Shown: positions 49,537-61,137, counted from the stretch's first letter. The stretch is 64,000 nt of DNA from Christensenella minuta (GCF_003628755.1 NZ_CP029256.1:515585-579584), one strand, 5' to 3'. Numbers and translations: made by a program. Notes: generated by a model not told the origin, from the letters alone.

Positions 49537-51672
49537 ATGGCGAAGGAAGTCGTGAAAGTCCCGGTTATAATGCAAATGGAAGCGCTCGAATGTGGCGCGG
49601 CATGCCTTGCAATGATATTGGCCTATTATGGAAAATGGCTTGCGCTGGAGCAGGTACGCGCCGACTGCGGCGTATCCCGTGACGGCAGCAGCGCGCGTAA
49701 TATGATTCGCGCCGCGCGGAGTTACTGCCTTGATGCGGCCGGATACCGCATGGAGATCGACGATGTAAAGAAGTGTGCCTTTCCCGTCATCCTGCATTGG
49801 AATTTCAATCATTTTGTTGTTCTCTGCGGTTTCCGCAAGGGTAAAGCAATCCTGAACGATCCTGCCCGCGGCAGAGTGGCCGTTGGGATGGAAGAGTTCG
49901 ACCGTGCTTTTACGGGCATCGTGCTGTGCTTTGAAACCACCGAGGAGTTTGAAACAGGCGGAAAACCGGCAAGCGTTTTGGGATTTGCGCGGAAAAGGCT
50001 GCATGGCAGCGGAAAACTAATTGTGTTCGTTATGCTGTGGTCGCTTATCGGCGCGGCAATCGGGATTGTGATTCCGCTGTTTTCAAAGATATTTATTGAC
50101 AACATTTTGTCCGGCAAGAATCCGGAATGGCTTGTACCGCTTATCAGTGTAATGGCGGCGGTGCTTGCGTTTCAATTTATTACCGCCGCGCTCCAAAACA
50201 TCTATTGGCTGCGGATACAGGGAAAGATGGCGGTACAGGCGAGCGCGTCCTTCATGTGGCATGTGCTGAGACTGCCGGTGGAATTTTTTACACAGCGTTA
50301 TATTGGTGATATTGCCTCACGGCAGGAAAGCAACGAGGGGATTGCCTTTTCATTGATCGGGAGGATCGCGCCGCTTGCGGTCAACGCCTGTTTATTGGTA
50401 TTGTACTTACTGGTCATGTTCCGTTACAGCGTATTGCTGTCGGTTATCGGGCTTGCCGCAGTTGCGGCAAATCTTATTGTTATGCGCCTTGTTTCCAACC
50501 GGCGCGTTAATTTCAGCCGGGTGATCGAGCGCGATATGGGGCTGCTCTCCGGGGTCGCCTCGGCAGGCTTTGATATGATTGAAAGCATTAAGGCGGCGGG
50601 TGCTGAAAACGGCTTCTTTGAACGGTGGAGCGGCACCTATACGCGTGCGAACAACGGGAAAGTGCGCATGGAAAAGGCCGATCAATATTATAGCATCATC
50701 CCACAGTTCGTACAGCAGATCGCGAATATTGCGGTTCTCGTACTGGGGGTGTACCTTATACTGGACGGTCAGTTTACCATTGGTATGCTGATGGCGTTCC
50801 AGGGCTTCCTGTCTTCATTTCTTGCGCCGGTCAACGAAATTGCCGGGGTGGGTTCGGCATTTATTGAGATGCGGACGCAGATGGAAAGGGTGGACGACGT
50901 GTTCCACTACCGAACGGATGTGCCCGAAGCCGGGGATGAGGAGGACGGCGGAAAGCTGAGCGGCGAAATCAGCCTGAGGAATGTGACCTTCGGATATGCC
51001 AAACTGTCGGACCCCCTGATTACGGATTTTTCCCTCCATGTTATGCCGGGCGAAAGCGTGGCATTTGTCGGTTCGTCCGGCAGCGGAAAATCCACGCTTG
51101 CAAAACTGATATCCGGATTATATCCTCCGTGGTCGGGCGAAATATTGCTGGACGAAATGAAACGCGAGGATATTCCCCGTGGCATCCTTACCAATTCCCT
51201 GAGCGTGGTTGACCAGGAAATCGTATTGTTCGAAGACACCATAGAAAACAATATTACGATGTGGGATGCGTCTATTCCGCGCGCTCAGGTTATTGAGGCA
51301 TGCAAGACGGCGGAAATCCATTCGGACATCATGAAGCGGGGAAAAGGATATGACGATCTTGTGGATGACGGCGGAAAGAATTTCTCGGGCGGGCAGCGCC
51401 AGCGCATCGAAATCGCGCGGGCGCTTGTAAGAAGGCCTTCTATATTGATTTTGGACGAAGCGACCTCCGCGCTGGATGCAAAAACCGAACAGCGTGTGAT
51501 GGAAAATATCCGGGCTATGGGGATCACGCTGGTAGTAATCGCACATAGGCTGTCCACAATACGCGACTGCGATGAAATCATTGTCTTAAGCAAAGGAACG
51601 GTCTGTGAACGCGGCACACATGCGGAATTGATCGCTGCGCAGGGACGATACCGGGAACTGCTCAAAAACTGA
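49537..51672 (+). CDS. NHLM-type peptidase/ABC exporter (C39 peptidase, membrane and ATPase domains)
   Basis: Cuts the leader from a precursor peptide and exports the core. In its 711 residues the order is: C39 peptidase (about 1-130) with catalytic Cys in ALECGAACLAM near 19, His in FNHFVVL near 90 and Asp in LNDPARG near 106; six-helix membrane domain (about 160-440); ATPase with Walker A GSSGSGKST near 513, signature FSGGQRQRIEIARAL near 620 and Walker B ILILDEATSALDAK. It starts 10 bases after the HlyD-like gene. Its substrate is plausibly the small ORF upstream. Confidence 0.93.
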   Translation: MAKEVVKVPVIMQMEALECGAACLAMILAYYGKWLALEQVRADCGVSRDGSSARNMIRAARSYCLDAAGYRMEIDDVKKCAFPVILHWNFNHFVVLCGFRKGKAILNDPARGRVAVGMEEFDRAFTGIVLCFETTEEFETGGKPASVLGFARKRLHGSGKLIVFVMLWSLIGAAIGIVIPLFSKIFIDNILSGKNPEWLVPLISVMAAVLAFQFITAALQNIYWLRIQGKMAVQASASFMWHVLRLPVEFFTQRYIGDIASRQESNEGIAFSLIGRIAPLAVNACLLVLYLLVMFRYSVLLSVIGLAAVAANLIVMRLVSNRRVNFSRVIERDMGLLSGVASAGFDMIESIKAAGAENGFFERWSGTYTRANNGKVRMEKADQYYSIIPQFVQQIANIAVLVLGVYLILDGQFTIGMLMAFQGFLSSFLAPVNEIAGVGSAFIEMRTQMERVDDVFHYRTDVPEAGDEEDGGKLSGEISLRNVTFGYAKLSDPLITDFSLHVMPGESVAFVGSSGSGKSTLAKLISGLYPPWSGEILLDEMKREDIPRGILTNSLSVVDQEIVLFEDTIENNITMWDASIPRAQVIEACKTAEIHSDIMKRGKGYDDLVDDGGKNFSGGQRQRIEIARALVRRPSILILDEATSALDAKTEQRVMENIRAMGITLVVIAHRLSTIRDCDEIIVLSKGTVCERGTHAELIAAQGRYRELLKN

Positions 51673-51694
51673 AAAGGGAGGAAGAGGCGCACTT

Positions 51695-53839
51695 ATGCAG
51701 CACGATAGAGATCAGCGGGAACATGACGCAATGAATACGGCGCTGGAAGACCTTCTTTCCATCTTTGGGAAAGATCGTTCCCGGTCTGGAAAAACTGGGG
51801 ACGAAGCGCTTTCTGCGGTGCAGCAGATTTTACGGTGTCTTCGGGTAGAAGCGCCGGAGCCGCCGGAAGAAATGCAGGATAACAATGAGCGTCTCGACTA
51901 TATGCTGCGGCCGTCGGGAGTTATGCGGCGGCGTGTACAGCTTACGGGAACATGGTGGAAGGAAACCGTTGGACCGTTGCTGGGAGAGCTGCGTGACGGG
52001 ACCGTGACGGCATTCCTGCCTACGCTGGGCGGCGGATATTTTTATTGCGACGGACAGGGGAGACGTATTAAGGTCGGTTCCAAAAACGCCGGAGAGATCG
52101 GGGCGGAGGCGTATTGCTTTTACCGAAGCTATCCCGCGCGTCCGCTGAAATTAATGGATTTTCTGAAATTCAGGCTGGAAAGTATTTCTGTCGGGGATAT
52201 TATATGGGTGCTTGCCGCGTCGTTGTGTGTCAGCCTTTTGGGCCTGGTGCTTCCCATGATTAACAAATTGATTTTCGATAACATCATTCCGGGAAACCTG
52301 AGGGAGGATATCCTTCCCGTCGCGGCATTGCTTGTGGGAGCGACCGTGGGAAGCCTGCTGTTTGGGATATCGCGCAGCCTTGTTATGTCGCGCCTGCGGG
52401 ATAAAATGTCGTTTGCTTCCCAAAGCGCGGTTATGGCACGGATTTTTTCTCTGCCCGTGTCGTTTTTCAAGGAATATTCAGCCGGAGAGCTCTCCCAGCG
52501 CGTCAGCAGTATGAATACCGTTTCGCAAATTGTTTCGGACAGTATTCTTACAACGGGGCTTTCGGTTCTGTTTTCCTTCGTCTATCTGTTTCAGATGCAA
52601 TCGTTCGCGCCAACCCTTGTCGGGCCGGGTATGCTGGCGATTCTGGTGATGTTGGGCGTGATCGTGGCGACTGTGCTCATACGGATGAAATTTATGAAGC
52701 AGCAGGCACAGATCGCGACCAAAAAAAGCGGACTTACGTTCAGCCTGTTTGGCGGGATCCAAAAAATCAAACTGGCAGGCGCGGAAAAACGTGCATTTTC
52801 TAAATGGGCGTCCTTGTATGCGCAGGAAGGGAAACTGCAGTATAACCCACCCTTTATCATTAAAATCGGGTCGGCGCTTTCCGGCGCCATATCTCTCGGC
52901 GGAACGATTCTTCTCTACCTGGTCGCGGGGCGCAATGAAGTGTCACAGTCTGACTATATTGCCTTTTCTGTAGCCTATGGAGCGATTTCTGCGGCTCTTT
53001 TGTCGCTTGCGGGCATTGTGGCGCAGGTCGCGGCAATTAAGCCGCTGGTGGATTTGGTCCAGCCGATCTATGATGCGCAGCCAGAACCAGCGGAAAATAA
53101 AAAGCAGGCGGTTTCCCTGAAAGGTGAAATAGAAGTGTCGCACGTATCGTTCCGTTACGGAGAAGATATGCCGCTCGTACTGAAAGATTTTGATCTTCAT
53201 GTGAAGCCGGGCGAATATGTAGGTATTGTGGGCCGGAGCGGATGCGGAAAATCTACTCTCATGCGCCTCCTGATCGGTTTTGAGACACCCGAAGCCGGGG
53301 CGGTCTATTATGATGGGGAAGACCTCATGGATTTTGATTTGCGCAGCATTCGCCGGAGGGTCGGCGTAGCGCTGCAAAGCGGGAAACTCTTTGTGGGAGA
53401 TATTTTTTCCAATATCATTATCACAGCCCCGTGGAGCACCATGGAGGATGCATGGGAAGCCGCCCGGCTGGCGGGAATCGCGGACGATATTGCGGCTATG
53501 CCCATGGGCATGAGGACGATGATCAGCGAGGGAAGCGGCGGAATATCGGGCGGGCAAAAACAGCGTATCCTGATTGCGCGTGCATTGGTAGGGAGGCCTA
53601 AAATATTGCTGTTTGACGAAGCGACCAGCGCGCTCGATAATGTAGTGCAAAACGAAGTCGCGGAAAACATTGCGCAGCTTGGCTGCACCCGGGTCGTAAT
53701 TGCCCACCGGCTTTCCACAGTCAGGCAATGCGACCGCATTGTGATGATAGATAACGGGGCGATCGCTGAAGAAGGAACCTATGACGAACTGATGAAAAGG
53801 AAAGGGCTGTTCTATGAATTTGCCGTCCGGCAAATCTGA
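51695..53839 (+). CDS. NHLM-type ABC exporter without peptidase domain
   Basis: Partner exporter of 714 residues. The N-terminal 160 residues are not a peptidase; they resemble the cytoplasmic lead domain of the second NHLM transporter (LTGTWWKETVGPLLGELRDG near 86). The membrane domain follows (about 165-440), then the ATPase with Walker A GRSGCGKST near 513, signature ISGGQKQRILIARAL near 615 and Walker B ILLFDEATSALDN. With the preceding protein it probably forms a heterodimeric exporter. Start ATG 51695 has GAGG 8 bases upstream. Confidence 0.92.
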   Translation: MQHDRDQREHDAMNTALEDLLSIFGKDRSRSGKTGDEALSAVQQILRCLRVEAPEPPEEMQDNNERLDYMLRPSGVMRRRVQLTGTWWKETVGPLLGELRDGTVTAFLPTLGGGYFYCDGQGRRIKVGSKNAGEIGAEAYCFYRSYPARPLKLMDFLKFRLESISVGDIIWVLAASLCVSLLGLVLPMINKLIFDNIIPGNLREDILPVAALLVGATVGSLLFGISRSLVMSRLRDKMSFASQSAVMARIFSLPVSFFKEYSAGELSQRVSSMNTVSQIVSDSILTTGLSVLFSFVYLFQMQSFAPTLVGPGMLAILVMLGVIVATVLIRMKFMKQQAQIATKKSGLTFSLFGGIQKIKLAGAEKRAFSKWASLYAQEGKLQYNPPFIIKIGSALSGAISLGGTILLYLVAGRNEVSQSDYIAFSVAYGAISAALLSLAGIVAQVAAIKPLVDLVQPIYDAQPEPAENKKQAVSLKGEIEVSHVSFRYGEDMPLVLKDFDLHVKPGEYVGIVGRSGCGKSTLMRLLIGFETPEAGAVYYDGEDLMDFDLRSIRRRVGVALQSGKLFVGDIFSNIIITAPWSTMEDAWEAARLAGIADDIAAMPMGMRTMISEGSGGISGGQKQRILIARALVGRPKILLFDEATSALDNVVQNEVAENIAQLGCTRVVIAHRLSTVRQCDRIVMIDNGAIAEEGTYDELMKRKGLFYEFAVRQI

Positions 53840-53854
53840 AGAGCGGTGGATAAA

Positions 53855-55015
53855 ATGAAAAGAGTATTCACACTATTATTATGCGTGCTTCTGGCGGCCA
53901 TGCCCCTTGTGGGATGTACAGGAGAGTCCGGCCAACTGGATGCGGACAAGATCAGGATTGCCCTTGTGTGCAGGGAAGGGATGGATTATAATGTCTCCCG
54001 CTACCAAAAAGGAATGGAAATGGCACTCGGCGAATATGAGGGCCCCTACCAAGTCACCGTAGAAACCCATGGGCTGGACACCATGGATTTTGAAGGTTCC
54101 ATGGAAATGATAGAAAGCCTTGCCGACGACCCGGATATTACTGCGGTCGTGACGATGCAGGATTACGAAGTAATCAATGCGGCTGCCCGGGTTATGAATG
54201 ACAGCGGGAAAGCGCTTTTTGCCGTGCAGGGATATTATGACGAAACGGTACAGGAAGGCTACAATACTTTTTTCCCGTTTTCACTGAACGCGGAGCACCT
54301 GGGTTACGCCATAGGGCTGTATGCGTTTGAGGCGGGCGCAAGGCGCGTCGGGTGCATCCACAGCGGGACGGAATTTGAGCTTGATGAGATTGTCGGCTTT
54401 GGGCGTGCAATGACGATGGTAAACCAGGCGGACAACGAAACGGATACCGGCTATATAGAGTTGGGGAGCTCGCTTTCCGAGCCGTTTGGAAGCGTTGAAT
54501 TCTCTCAGGAGATGGCCACATGGAAAGCGCTGGGAATAGATACCGCATACGTCCCGTATTACAGGTCGCTATGGGGCGCGGACATCCTGTGTGCCGTCAG
54601 AAACGCGCAGCCGGATATGCGGCTGCTGACCTGCTTTACGCTCGGTTCACAGGCGACGGTCGATATGCTCGAGGATATTGAAGGAGCGGTTATGCCGGCT
54701 TTTTATCCGGTGGATCAGAGCGCGGAATACAAGGAATGGGCGAAACGTTATGAGGAGAAATATGGAGAAACTCCTGAGAATGAGGCGGTGCAGGGATACG
54801 ATATCGCGAATCTTGTGATCGAGAATTACGACGGGGATAATAAGCGGCTTGCGGACAATCTCAGGAAAAATGCCGGAAACGCGGCTGGAATTGCGGGAAA
54901 CATTGTGCCGGACCTGCTGCAGGGATTATCCGAACCCGATTACGATGTGGAGAATCCGTATGACTACGAATATTTGATGGTAAAAGATGGGAAGCTGGTC
55001 CATACGGAGCCATAA
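53855..55015 (+). CDS. Solute-binding lipoprotein, type 1 periplasmic-binding fold
   Basis: A 386-residue lipoprotein: signal peptide ending in PLVGC (Cys21), then a Leu/Ile/Val-receptor-like or BMP-like binding fold (IRIALVCREGMDYNVSRYQK near 34, DPDITAVVTMQDYEVINAAA near 93, EAVQGYDIANLVIENYDGDN near 310). There is no partner permease; it closes the NHLM export operon 15 bases after the second exporter. It may sense a ligand, protect the producer by binding the exported peptide, or be a recruited receptor. ATG 53855 is preferred over GTG 53846. Confidence 0.85.
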   Translation: MKRVFTLLLCVLLAAMPLVGCTGESGQLDADKIRIALVCREGMDYNVSRYQKGMEMALGEYEGPYQVTVETHGLDTMDFEGSMEMIESLADDPDITAVVTMQDYEVINAAARVMNDSGKALFAVQGYYDETVQEGYNTFFPFSLNAEHLGYAIGLYAFEAGARRVGCIHSGTEFELDEIVGFGRAMTMVNQADNETDTGYIELGSSLSEPFGSVEFSQEMATWKALGIDTAYVPYYRSLWGADILCAVRNAQPDMRLLTCFTLGSQATVDMLEDIEGAVMPAFYPVDQSAEYKEWAKRYEEKYGETPENEAVQGYDIANLVIENYDGDNKRLADNLRKNAGNAAGIAGNIVPDLLQGLSEPDYDVENPYDYEYLMVKDGKLVHTEP

Positions 55016-55074
55016 TCCCGTGAGGCCGTCCGCCGCATGCATTATCATGGCAAAGCGATGGAAATTAAATAAAT

Positions 55075-55108
55075 AGCCGGGGTTCTTAAACCAGCCCCGG
55101 CTGTTTTG
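55075..55108. terminator. Bidirectional terminator
   Basis: AGCCGGGG (55075-55082) pairs with CCCCGGCT (55095-55102), followed by GTTTTG on plus and an AT-rich run on minus. It separates the export operon from the convergent Dabb gene. Confidence 0.8.
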
Positions 55109-55133
55109 TTCTTCCGCCGCCTTTGGCTGCAGA

Positions 55134-55436
55134 TCACATTTCTTTAAAGTCGATCTCCATGAAATCCGTCACTTCGGTGTTCCAGCGTTCCTCAACAAAT
55201 TTGCAGTGATCGGGATGATTGTTGTAGCTTTCGTAATCCTCCGGCTTCATGAAGTCGAACGAAAACCCGTAAGTATAGCCGTTTTTCGGACTGATCTCCC
55301 AGCATTGCATGACGTTCTGCGCAAAGGGAATGCCCGCAAACACCTTCTTTGCCGTTGCGATAAAGTCCTTGGCACGGGGATCGTCCTTGTCGTACCTGAG
55401 ATTAAATACTACCATGTGCCTGATTGCTGCTTCCAT
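55134..55436 (-). CDS. Dabb family protein (stress-responsive alpha/beta barrel)
   Basis: A 100-residue dimeric alpha/beta barrel protein. The family start IRHMVVFNLRYD is followed by the central NGYTYGFSFDFMKPEDYESY and the closing HPDHCKFVEERW. Members are small enzymes or stress proteins of mostly unknown reaction. It starts 11 bases after the phosphoglucomutase gene, with its ribosome site (AGGAATA) reaching into that gap, so it belongs to the same minus-strand operon. Confidence 0.88.
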   Translation of the reverse strand: MEAAIRHMVVFNLRYDKDDPRAKDFIATAKKVFAGIPFAQNVMQCWEISPKNGYTYGFSFDFMKPEDYESYNNHPDHCKFVEERWNTEVTDFMEIDFKEM

Positions 55437-55447
55437 TCGTTTTATTC

Positions 55448-57169
55448 CTATTCCGTGAGCTTGTCAATAAGGTTGACGGCGCTTTCCTTTAATTTATTGA
55501 GCTGGTATTCCGCTTCCTGCTTGTTCATTGAGGAAGTGGAGAGGTACGATTTCAGCTTGGGCTCCGTGCCGGAAGGGCGAATAATGAAACGGCCGCCGTC
55601 CAGCTCGAAATAGAGCACATTCGATTGCTCCATGCCCAAAGGCTCCGTTTTCCCCGTCTGCATATCAATCCGCTCCTGCCTGAGATAATCGCGCACCGCA
55701 AGCACGTGGAAGCCGCCGATTGTTTCAGGATATTTCTTGCGCAGAGTACTGACCGCTCCCTGGATTTTTTCGATTCCTTCCCTGCCGTAAAGCGTCTTGG
55801 AAATGACGAGTTCTTCAAACCAGCCGTATTTTTCATACATATCGATGAGCACTTCGTACAGCGTGCGGCCGAGAGAATTGTACCAGCATGCGGCTTCAGC
55901 AATCATCATGGCCGCCTGTACCGCATCCTTATCGCGCACAAACGCACCCTGCAAATAGCCGTAGCTTTCTTCAAAGCCAAAGATAAATCTGCCTTTGCCC
56001 GTGCGTTCCGCAAGCTTGATTTGTTCGGCGATAAATTTAAAGCCCGTAAATACGCTGCGAAGCTCGACCCCGTAGTGCTTTGCGATCACATCCACCATAT
56101 CGCTGGTGACAATCGATTTTACTACAAATTCGTCGCCGGTAAAAGACTGCCGTTTCTGTGAGAGAATATAGTCCATCAGCAGGCAGCCAATTTGGTTCCC
56201 GGTCAGGATTACGAATTCATGATCCGCGTTGCGGATGGCAACGCCAAGACGGTCGCTGTCCGGGTCGGTTGCGAGAATCAGGTTGGCGTCTTTTTGATTT
56301 GCGAGCGCCATAGCCAGATCGAAGCTTTGCCGTTCTTCGGGATTGGGCGCTTTGACGGTCGGAAATGCCGGATCGGGATGCTCCTGCCCGGGAACGACAT
56401 GGAGCCGTTTGATCCCGAGGTCTTTTAAAACGCGCCGCACGGGCACGTTGCCCGTTCCGTGCAGGGGAGTGTACACGATGTTCAGTTTGTCCGCCTGCTG
56501 TTTCATGGTCTCGGGATGGATGCACAGGGCTTCGACCTTTCCAAAATAAATTTCATCTAAATCTTTCCCAATATAGGCAAGCAACCCCTTGCGCTCCGCT
56601 TCGTCAAGCGGCATGGATCGAATGCGAAACATATCGTCTATTTGAGAAATATATTCGGTGATACGGTCGGAATCGGCGACCGGACATTGTCCGCCGTCCT
56701 CTCCGTAGACCTTATACCCATTGTATTCGGGCGGATTATGGCTTGCGGTAATCACGACGCCCGCCGTGGTTTTCAGCTCAAGGATGGTGAAAGAAAGCTG
56801 GGGAACGCTGTGCGGCGTATCGTACATAAACACATTGATGCCGTTTGCGCATAGCACGCCTGCCGTTTCGCGTGCAAAAAGATCGCTGTATTTGCGTGTG
56901 TCGTAGGCGACCGCCACCCCGGCGGCCGGGTCGCCATGTGCTAGGATATTGTTCGCAAGAGCCTGTGTTGCGCGTTTAACCGTGAATACGTTCATGCGGT
57001 TGGTTCCCATACCGATAATGCCGCGCATCCCGGCGGTACCGAATTCCATTTCCTTATAAAAAGAATCCTGCAAAGCATCTTCATCCTTTGGGAGAGCTTC
57101 GAGCTCCGCCTCATATTCCGTGCCCTTCAGGGCGTCCTTCCAGACCCGATAGGTCTCCTGATAAGTCAT
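55448..57169 (-). CDS. Phosphoglucomutase/phosphomannomutase
   Basis: Interconverts hexose 1- and 6-phosphates through a phosphoserine. The 573 residues have the active serine in ITASHNPPEYNGYK near 140, the metal loop DPDSDRLGVAI near 304, sugar-binding GFEESYGY near 398 and the phosphate-binding loop RPSGTEPKLK near 530. The length matches the PgcA-like class used for glucose 1-phosphate supply. The ATG follows AGGAGGAA. It is the middle gene of LUD protein-mutase-Dabb. Confidence 0.95.
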   Translation of the reverse strand: MTYQETYRVWKDALKGTEYEAELEALPKDEDALQDSFYKEMEFGTAGMRGIIGMGTNRMNVFTVKRATQALANNILAHGDPAAGVAVAYDTRKYSDLFARETAGVLCANGINVFMYDTPHSVPQLSFTILELKTTAGVVITASHNPPEYNGYKVYGEDGGQCPVADSDRITEYISQIDDMFRIRSMPLDEAERKGLLAYIGKDLDEIYFGKVEALCIHPETMKQQADKLNIVYTPLHGTGNVPVRRVLKDLGIKRLHVVPGQEHPDPAFPTVKAPNPEERQSFDLAMALANQKDANLILATDPDSDRLGVAIRNADHEFVILTGNQIGCLLMDYILSQKRQSFTGDEFVVKSIVTSDMVDVIAKHYGVELRSVFTGFKFIAEQIKLAERTGKGRFIFGFEESYGYLQGAFVRDKDAVQAAMMIAEAACWYNSLGRTLYEVLIDMYEKYGWFEELVISKTLYGREGIEKIQGAVSTLRKKYPETIGGFHVLAVRDYLRQERIDMQTGKTEPLGMEQSNVLYFELDGGRFIIRPSGTEPKLKSYLSTSSMNKQEAEYQLNKLKESAVNLIDKLTE

Positions 57170-57251
57170 GAGAGTTCCTCCTGTATGATTTGTGCGCCCG
57201 AATGATCTGCGGCGCCCGTTTTTAAGATATTATTTGCAAAGCTCCCGGATT

Positions 57252-57869
57252 TCAGAAACCAAGGACTTCGTTTACCAGCAGGATATGGATATCCTTCCCA
57301 TTCGGGGGATATTGGATGCGCACTGTCACTTTGCACATGCGCTCGGGCAGACCGCAGTTCCTGCATACGCCTTCTGTAGCACAAGGCGTGGGAAGGCCAA
57401 GACGCTTTGCGTTCCGGGGACAGGCGGTCTTTTTGATCCGGGCGATCGCATCGTGCGGCCCTTTGCTGACTTTATTTATCCCGCACAGGACGATCACCTT
57501 ATCCGGCCCGAAAAACATTGCCGCAACCCGGTTGCCATTGCCGTCAATATTGATGAGGTCTCCTTCGCGCGTGAGGGCGTTGGTGGACGTGAGGTATACG
57601 TCGGCACCCATTGCGCTGCGCCATACCGCCATATTGTCCGGCTTTTCTTTCTTTCGCTCGAGCGTCTGGGAATAGATCGTTTTACCGGTCGCGGCAATTT
57701 CGTCGAACAATCCGGATTCCTTGATGGTCTGGCTGCCGCCGATGCCAATAGAATCCGCGTCCGAAATAAGCTCCATTATGCGCTTTTTTGCAGAGCCGGT
57801 GTCTTCAAAAAATTCGGCATGGAACCGCTTGCTGTTCAATAAATCTATCAGTTCCTGATATTCGTTCAT
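57252..57869 (-). CDS. LUD-domain protein (lactate utilisation LutC/YkgG-like)
   Basis: A 205-residue LUD-fold protein. Motifs seen are SIGIGGSQTIKESGLFDEI near residue 45, TSTNALTREGDLINIDGNGN near 98, FGPDKVIVLCGINKV near 125 and a C-terminal Cys cluster CRNCGLPERMC near 173. Family members bind a cofactor or take part in lactate oxidation with LutA/LutB, but no such genes are nearby; this stand-alone type with a Cys-rich tail is common in Clostridia and of unknown reaction. ATG 57869 follows AGGAGGGG; upstream codons to 57914 overlap that site. Confidence 0.88.
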   Translation of the reverse strand: MNEYQELIDLLNSKRFHAEFFEDTGSAKKRIMELISDADSIGIGGSQTIKESGLFDEIAATGKTIYSQTLERKKEKPDNMAVWRSAMGADVYLTSTNALTREGDLINIDGNGNRVAAMFFGPDKVIVLCGINKVSKGPHDAIARIKKTACPRNAKRLGLPTPCATEGVCRNCGLPERMCKVTVRIQYPPNGKDIHILLVNEVLGF

Positions 57870-57963
57870 AAAAATCCCCTCCTTTTTTACAGAAGTACAG
57901 AAGCTAAGCTTCATTAATTATTATTATATACCACAACCGTGCGGCGGGCTACCGATTATTTTA

Positions 57964-57992
57964 TTGATTTTTGGATGGGGTTTGCGTATCAT
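57964..57992 (+). promoter_or_regulatory. Possible lepA promoter
   Basis: TTGATT (57964-57969) and TATCAT (57987-57992) have a 17-base spacer; start near 58000. Confidence 0.45.
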
Positions 57993-58022
57993 AAGAAAAG
58001 AGAATCAATATTAGGAGAACAC

Positions 58023-59828
<1,806 letters not shown>

Positions 59829-59847
59829 ACCTGAGAAGGCAGAAAAT

Positions 59848-60978
59848 ATGCTGGGCATTTATTTACATATTCCCTTTTGCCTAAAAAAATGTAGTTATTG
59901 CAACTTTGTGTCTCTAGAGCGTACAGAGCTTATGGATGCGTATTTCTGTGCGCTGAAAAACGAGATCGGCATGACGGGTCGGATGTACGGCAGAAAGGTG
60001 GATTCTGTTTTTTTCGGCGGGGGAACGCCGTCCTTTCCGCCTGCGTGCTATATTACGGAAACAATGGATGCACTGCGCTGTGCCTTTGACATCGAAGAAG
60101 ACGCGGAAATTACCCTTGAAGCCAATCCTTGTTCGCTGGACGCACGGAGTCTGAAGGAATACCGTCAAGCGGGGATCAACCGCCTGAGCATCGGAATGCA
60201 GGCAGCCCAGGATCGTTTGCTGGCGGTGCTCGGAAGGCAGCACACGCGGGAGCAGTTTGAATGTGCCTATAATCTCGCGCGGGATGCCGGATTTTCAAAT
60301 ATCAATATAGATGCGATCTATGCGCTGCCTGGACAGGAAAGCGGGGAGTGGGGGGAAACGCTCCGCTTTATATTGAAGAAGGAGCCTGAGCATATTTCGG
60401 CCTATGCGCTGAAAATTGAACCGGAAACGCCGCTTTTTCATGCCGTGAGCGCGGGGGCGGCCGTGCCGGCGGACGAGGATATGGATCTCGCGATGTATCA
60501 TATGGCCCAGGAGATTCTGGCGGAGCGGGGCTTTGTCAATTATGAGATATCAAACTTTGCAAAAGAGGGATTTGAATGTATGCACAACCTGAAATATTGG
60601 AATGTGCACGATTATCTCGGACTTGGGGCGGCGGCACACTCCTGCATGGACCAGATGCGTTTTTCCAATACGGAGGACGTAGAAGAATATATTTCCGATA
60701 TGCAAGAGGGAAGGCTGCGGTATGCCTCGTCCGTGCTCGTGCCGGAAAAGGAACGTAAGATGGAGTATATTATGCTAAAGTTGCGGCTCAAAAAAGGCTT
60801 TTCTTTTTTCGATTACAAGAACAGGTTTGATGAAGATTTCCGAGAGGCATTTTCCAGAGAGATGGAAAAGGTGGTTTCACTGGGCCTTGCAAAAACAGAC
60901 GGACGAGGCCTATATCCTACAAGGCGCGGATTCGATCTTCAAAATCAACTGGTTTCCCTGCTGGTCTGCAACCTGTAA
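59848..60978 (+). CDS. hemW: HemW-like radical SAM protein
   Basis: Heme chaperone-type member of the coproporphyrinogen oxidase-like radical SAM family, 376 residues. It opens with GIYLHIPFCLKKCSYCNF, the CxxxCxxC cluster motif, lacking the fourth Cys pattern of true HemN; then FFGGGTPSF near residue 51, EANPCSLD near 90, GINRLSIGMQAAQD near 110 and the C-terminal HemN domain. It starts 20 bases after lepA. In anaerobes without haem genes nearby its client is uncertain. Confidence 0.92.
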   Translation: MLGIYLHIPFCLKKCSYCNFVSLERTELMDAYFCALKNEIGMTGRMYGRKVDSVFFGGGTPSFPPACYITETMDALRCAFDIEEDAEITLEANPCSLDARSLKEYRQAGINRLSIGMQAAQDRLLAVLGRQHTREQFECAYNLARDAGFSNINIDAIYALPGQESGEWGETLRFILKKEPEHISAYALKIEPETPLFHAVSAGAAVPADEDMDLAMYHMAQEILAERGFVNYEISNFAKEGFECMHNLKYWNVHDYLGLGAAAHSCMDQMRFSNTEDVEEYISDMQEGRLRYASSVLVPEKERKMEYIMLKLRLKKGFSFFDYKNRFDEDFREAFSREMEKVVSLGLAKTDGRGLYPTRRGFDLQNQLVSLLVCNL

Positions 60979-61069
60979 TCGCAGGGAGACGAGCTTGGCA
61001 AAGATCGCAAATTACGGCGTTTGTTCATAAAATATTCATCTGGAACATTTATTATTTTAACAAACCGTA

Positions 61070-61098
61070 TTGACAACCACCCGGCGCGGTGGTATCTT
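61070..61098 (+). promoter_or_regulatory. hrcA operon promoter
   Basis: TTGACA (61070-61075) and TATCTT (61093-61098) have a 17-base spacer; transcription should start near 61105, just before the CIRCE element. Confidence 0.75.
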
Positions 61099-61110
61099 TA
61101 TATCAAGGAA

Positions 61111-61137
61111 TTAGCACTCGACAATGAAGAGTGCTAA
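61111..61137. promoter_or_regulatory. CIRCE operator
   Basis: TTAGCACTC (61111-61119), 9-base spacer, GAGTGCTAA (61129-61137): a perfect match to the HrcA-binding inverted repeat. Placed at the start of the transcript, it represses hrcA-grpE-dnaK until heat or misfolding titrates GroEL from HrcA. Confidence 0.97.
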
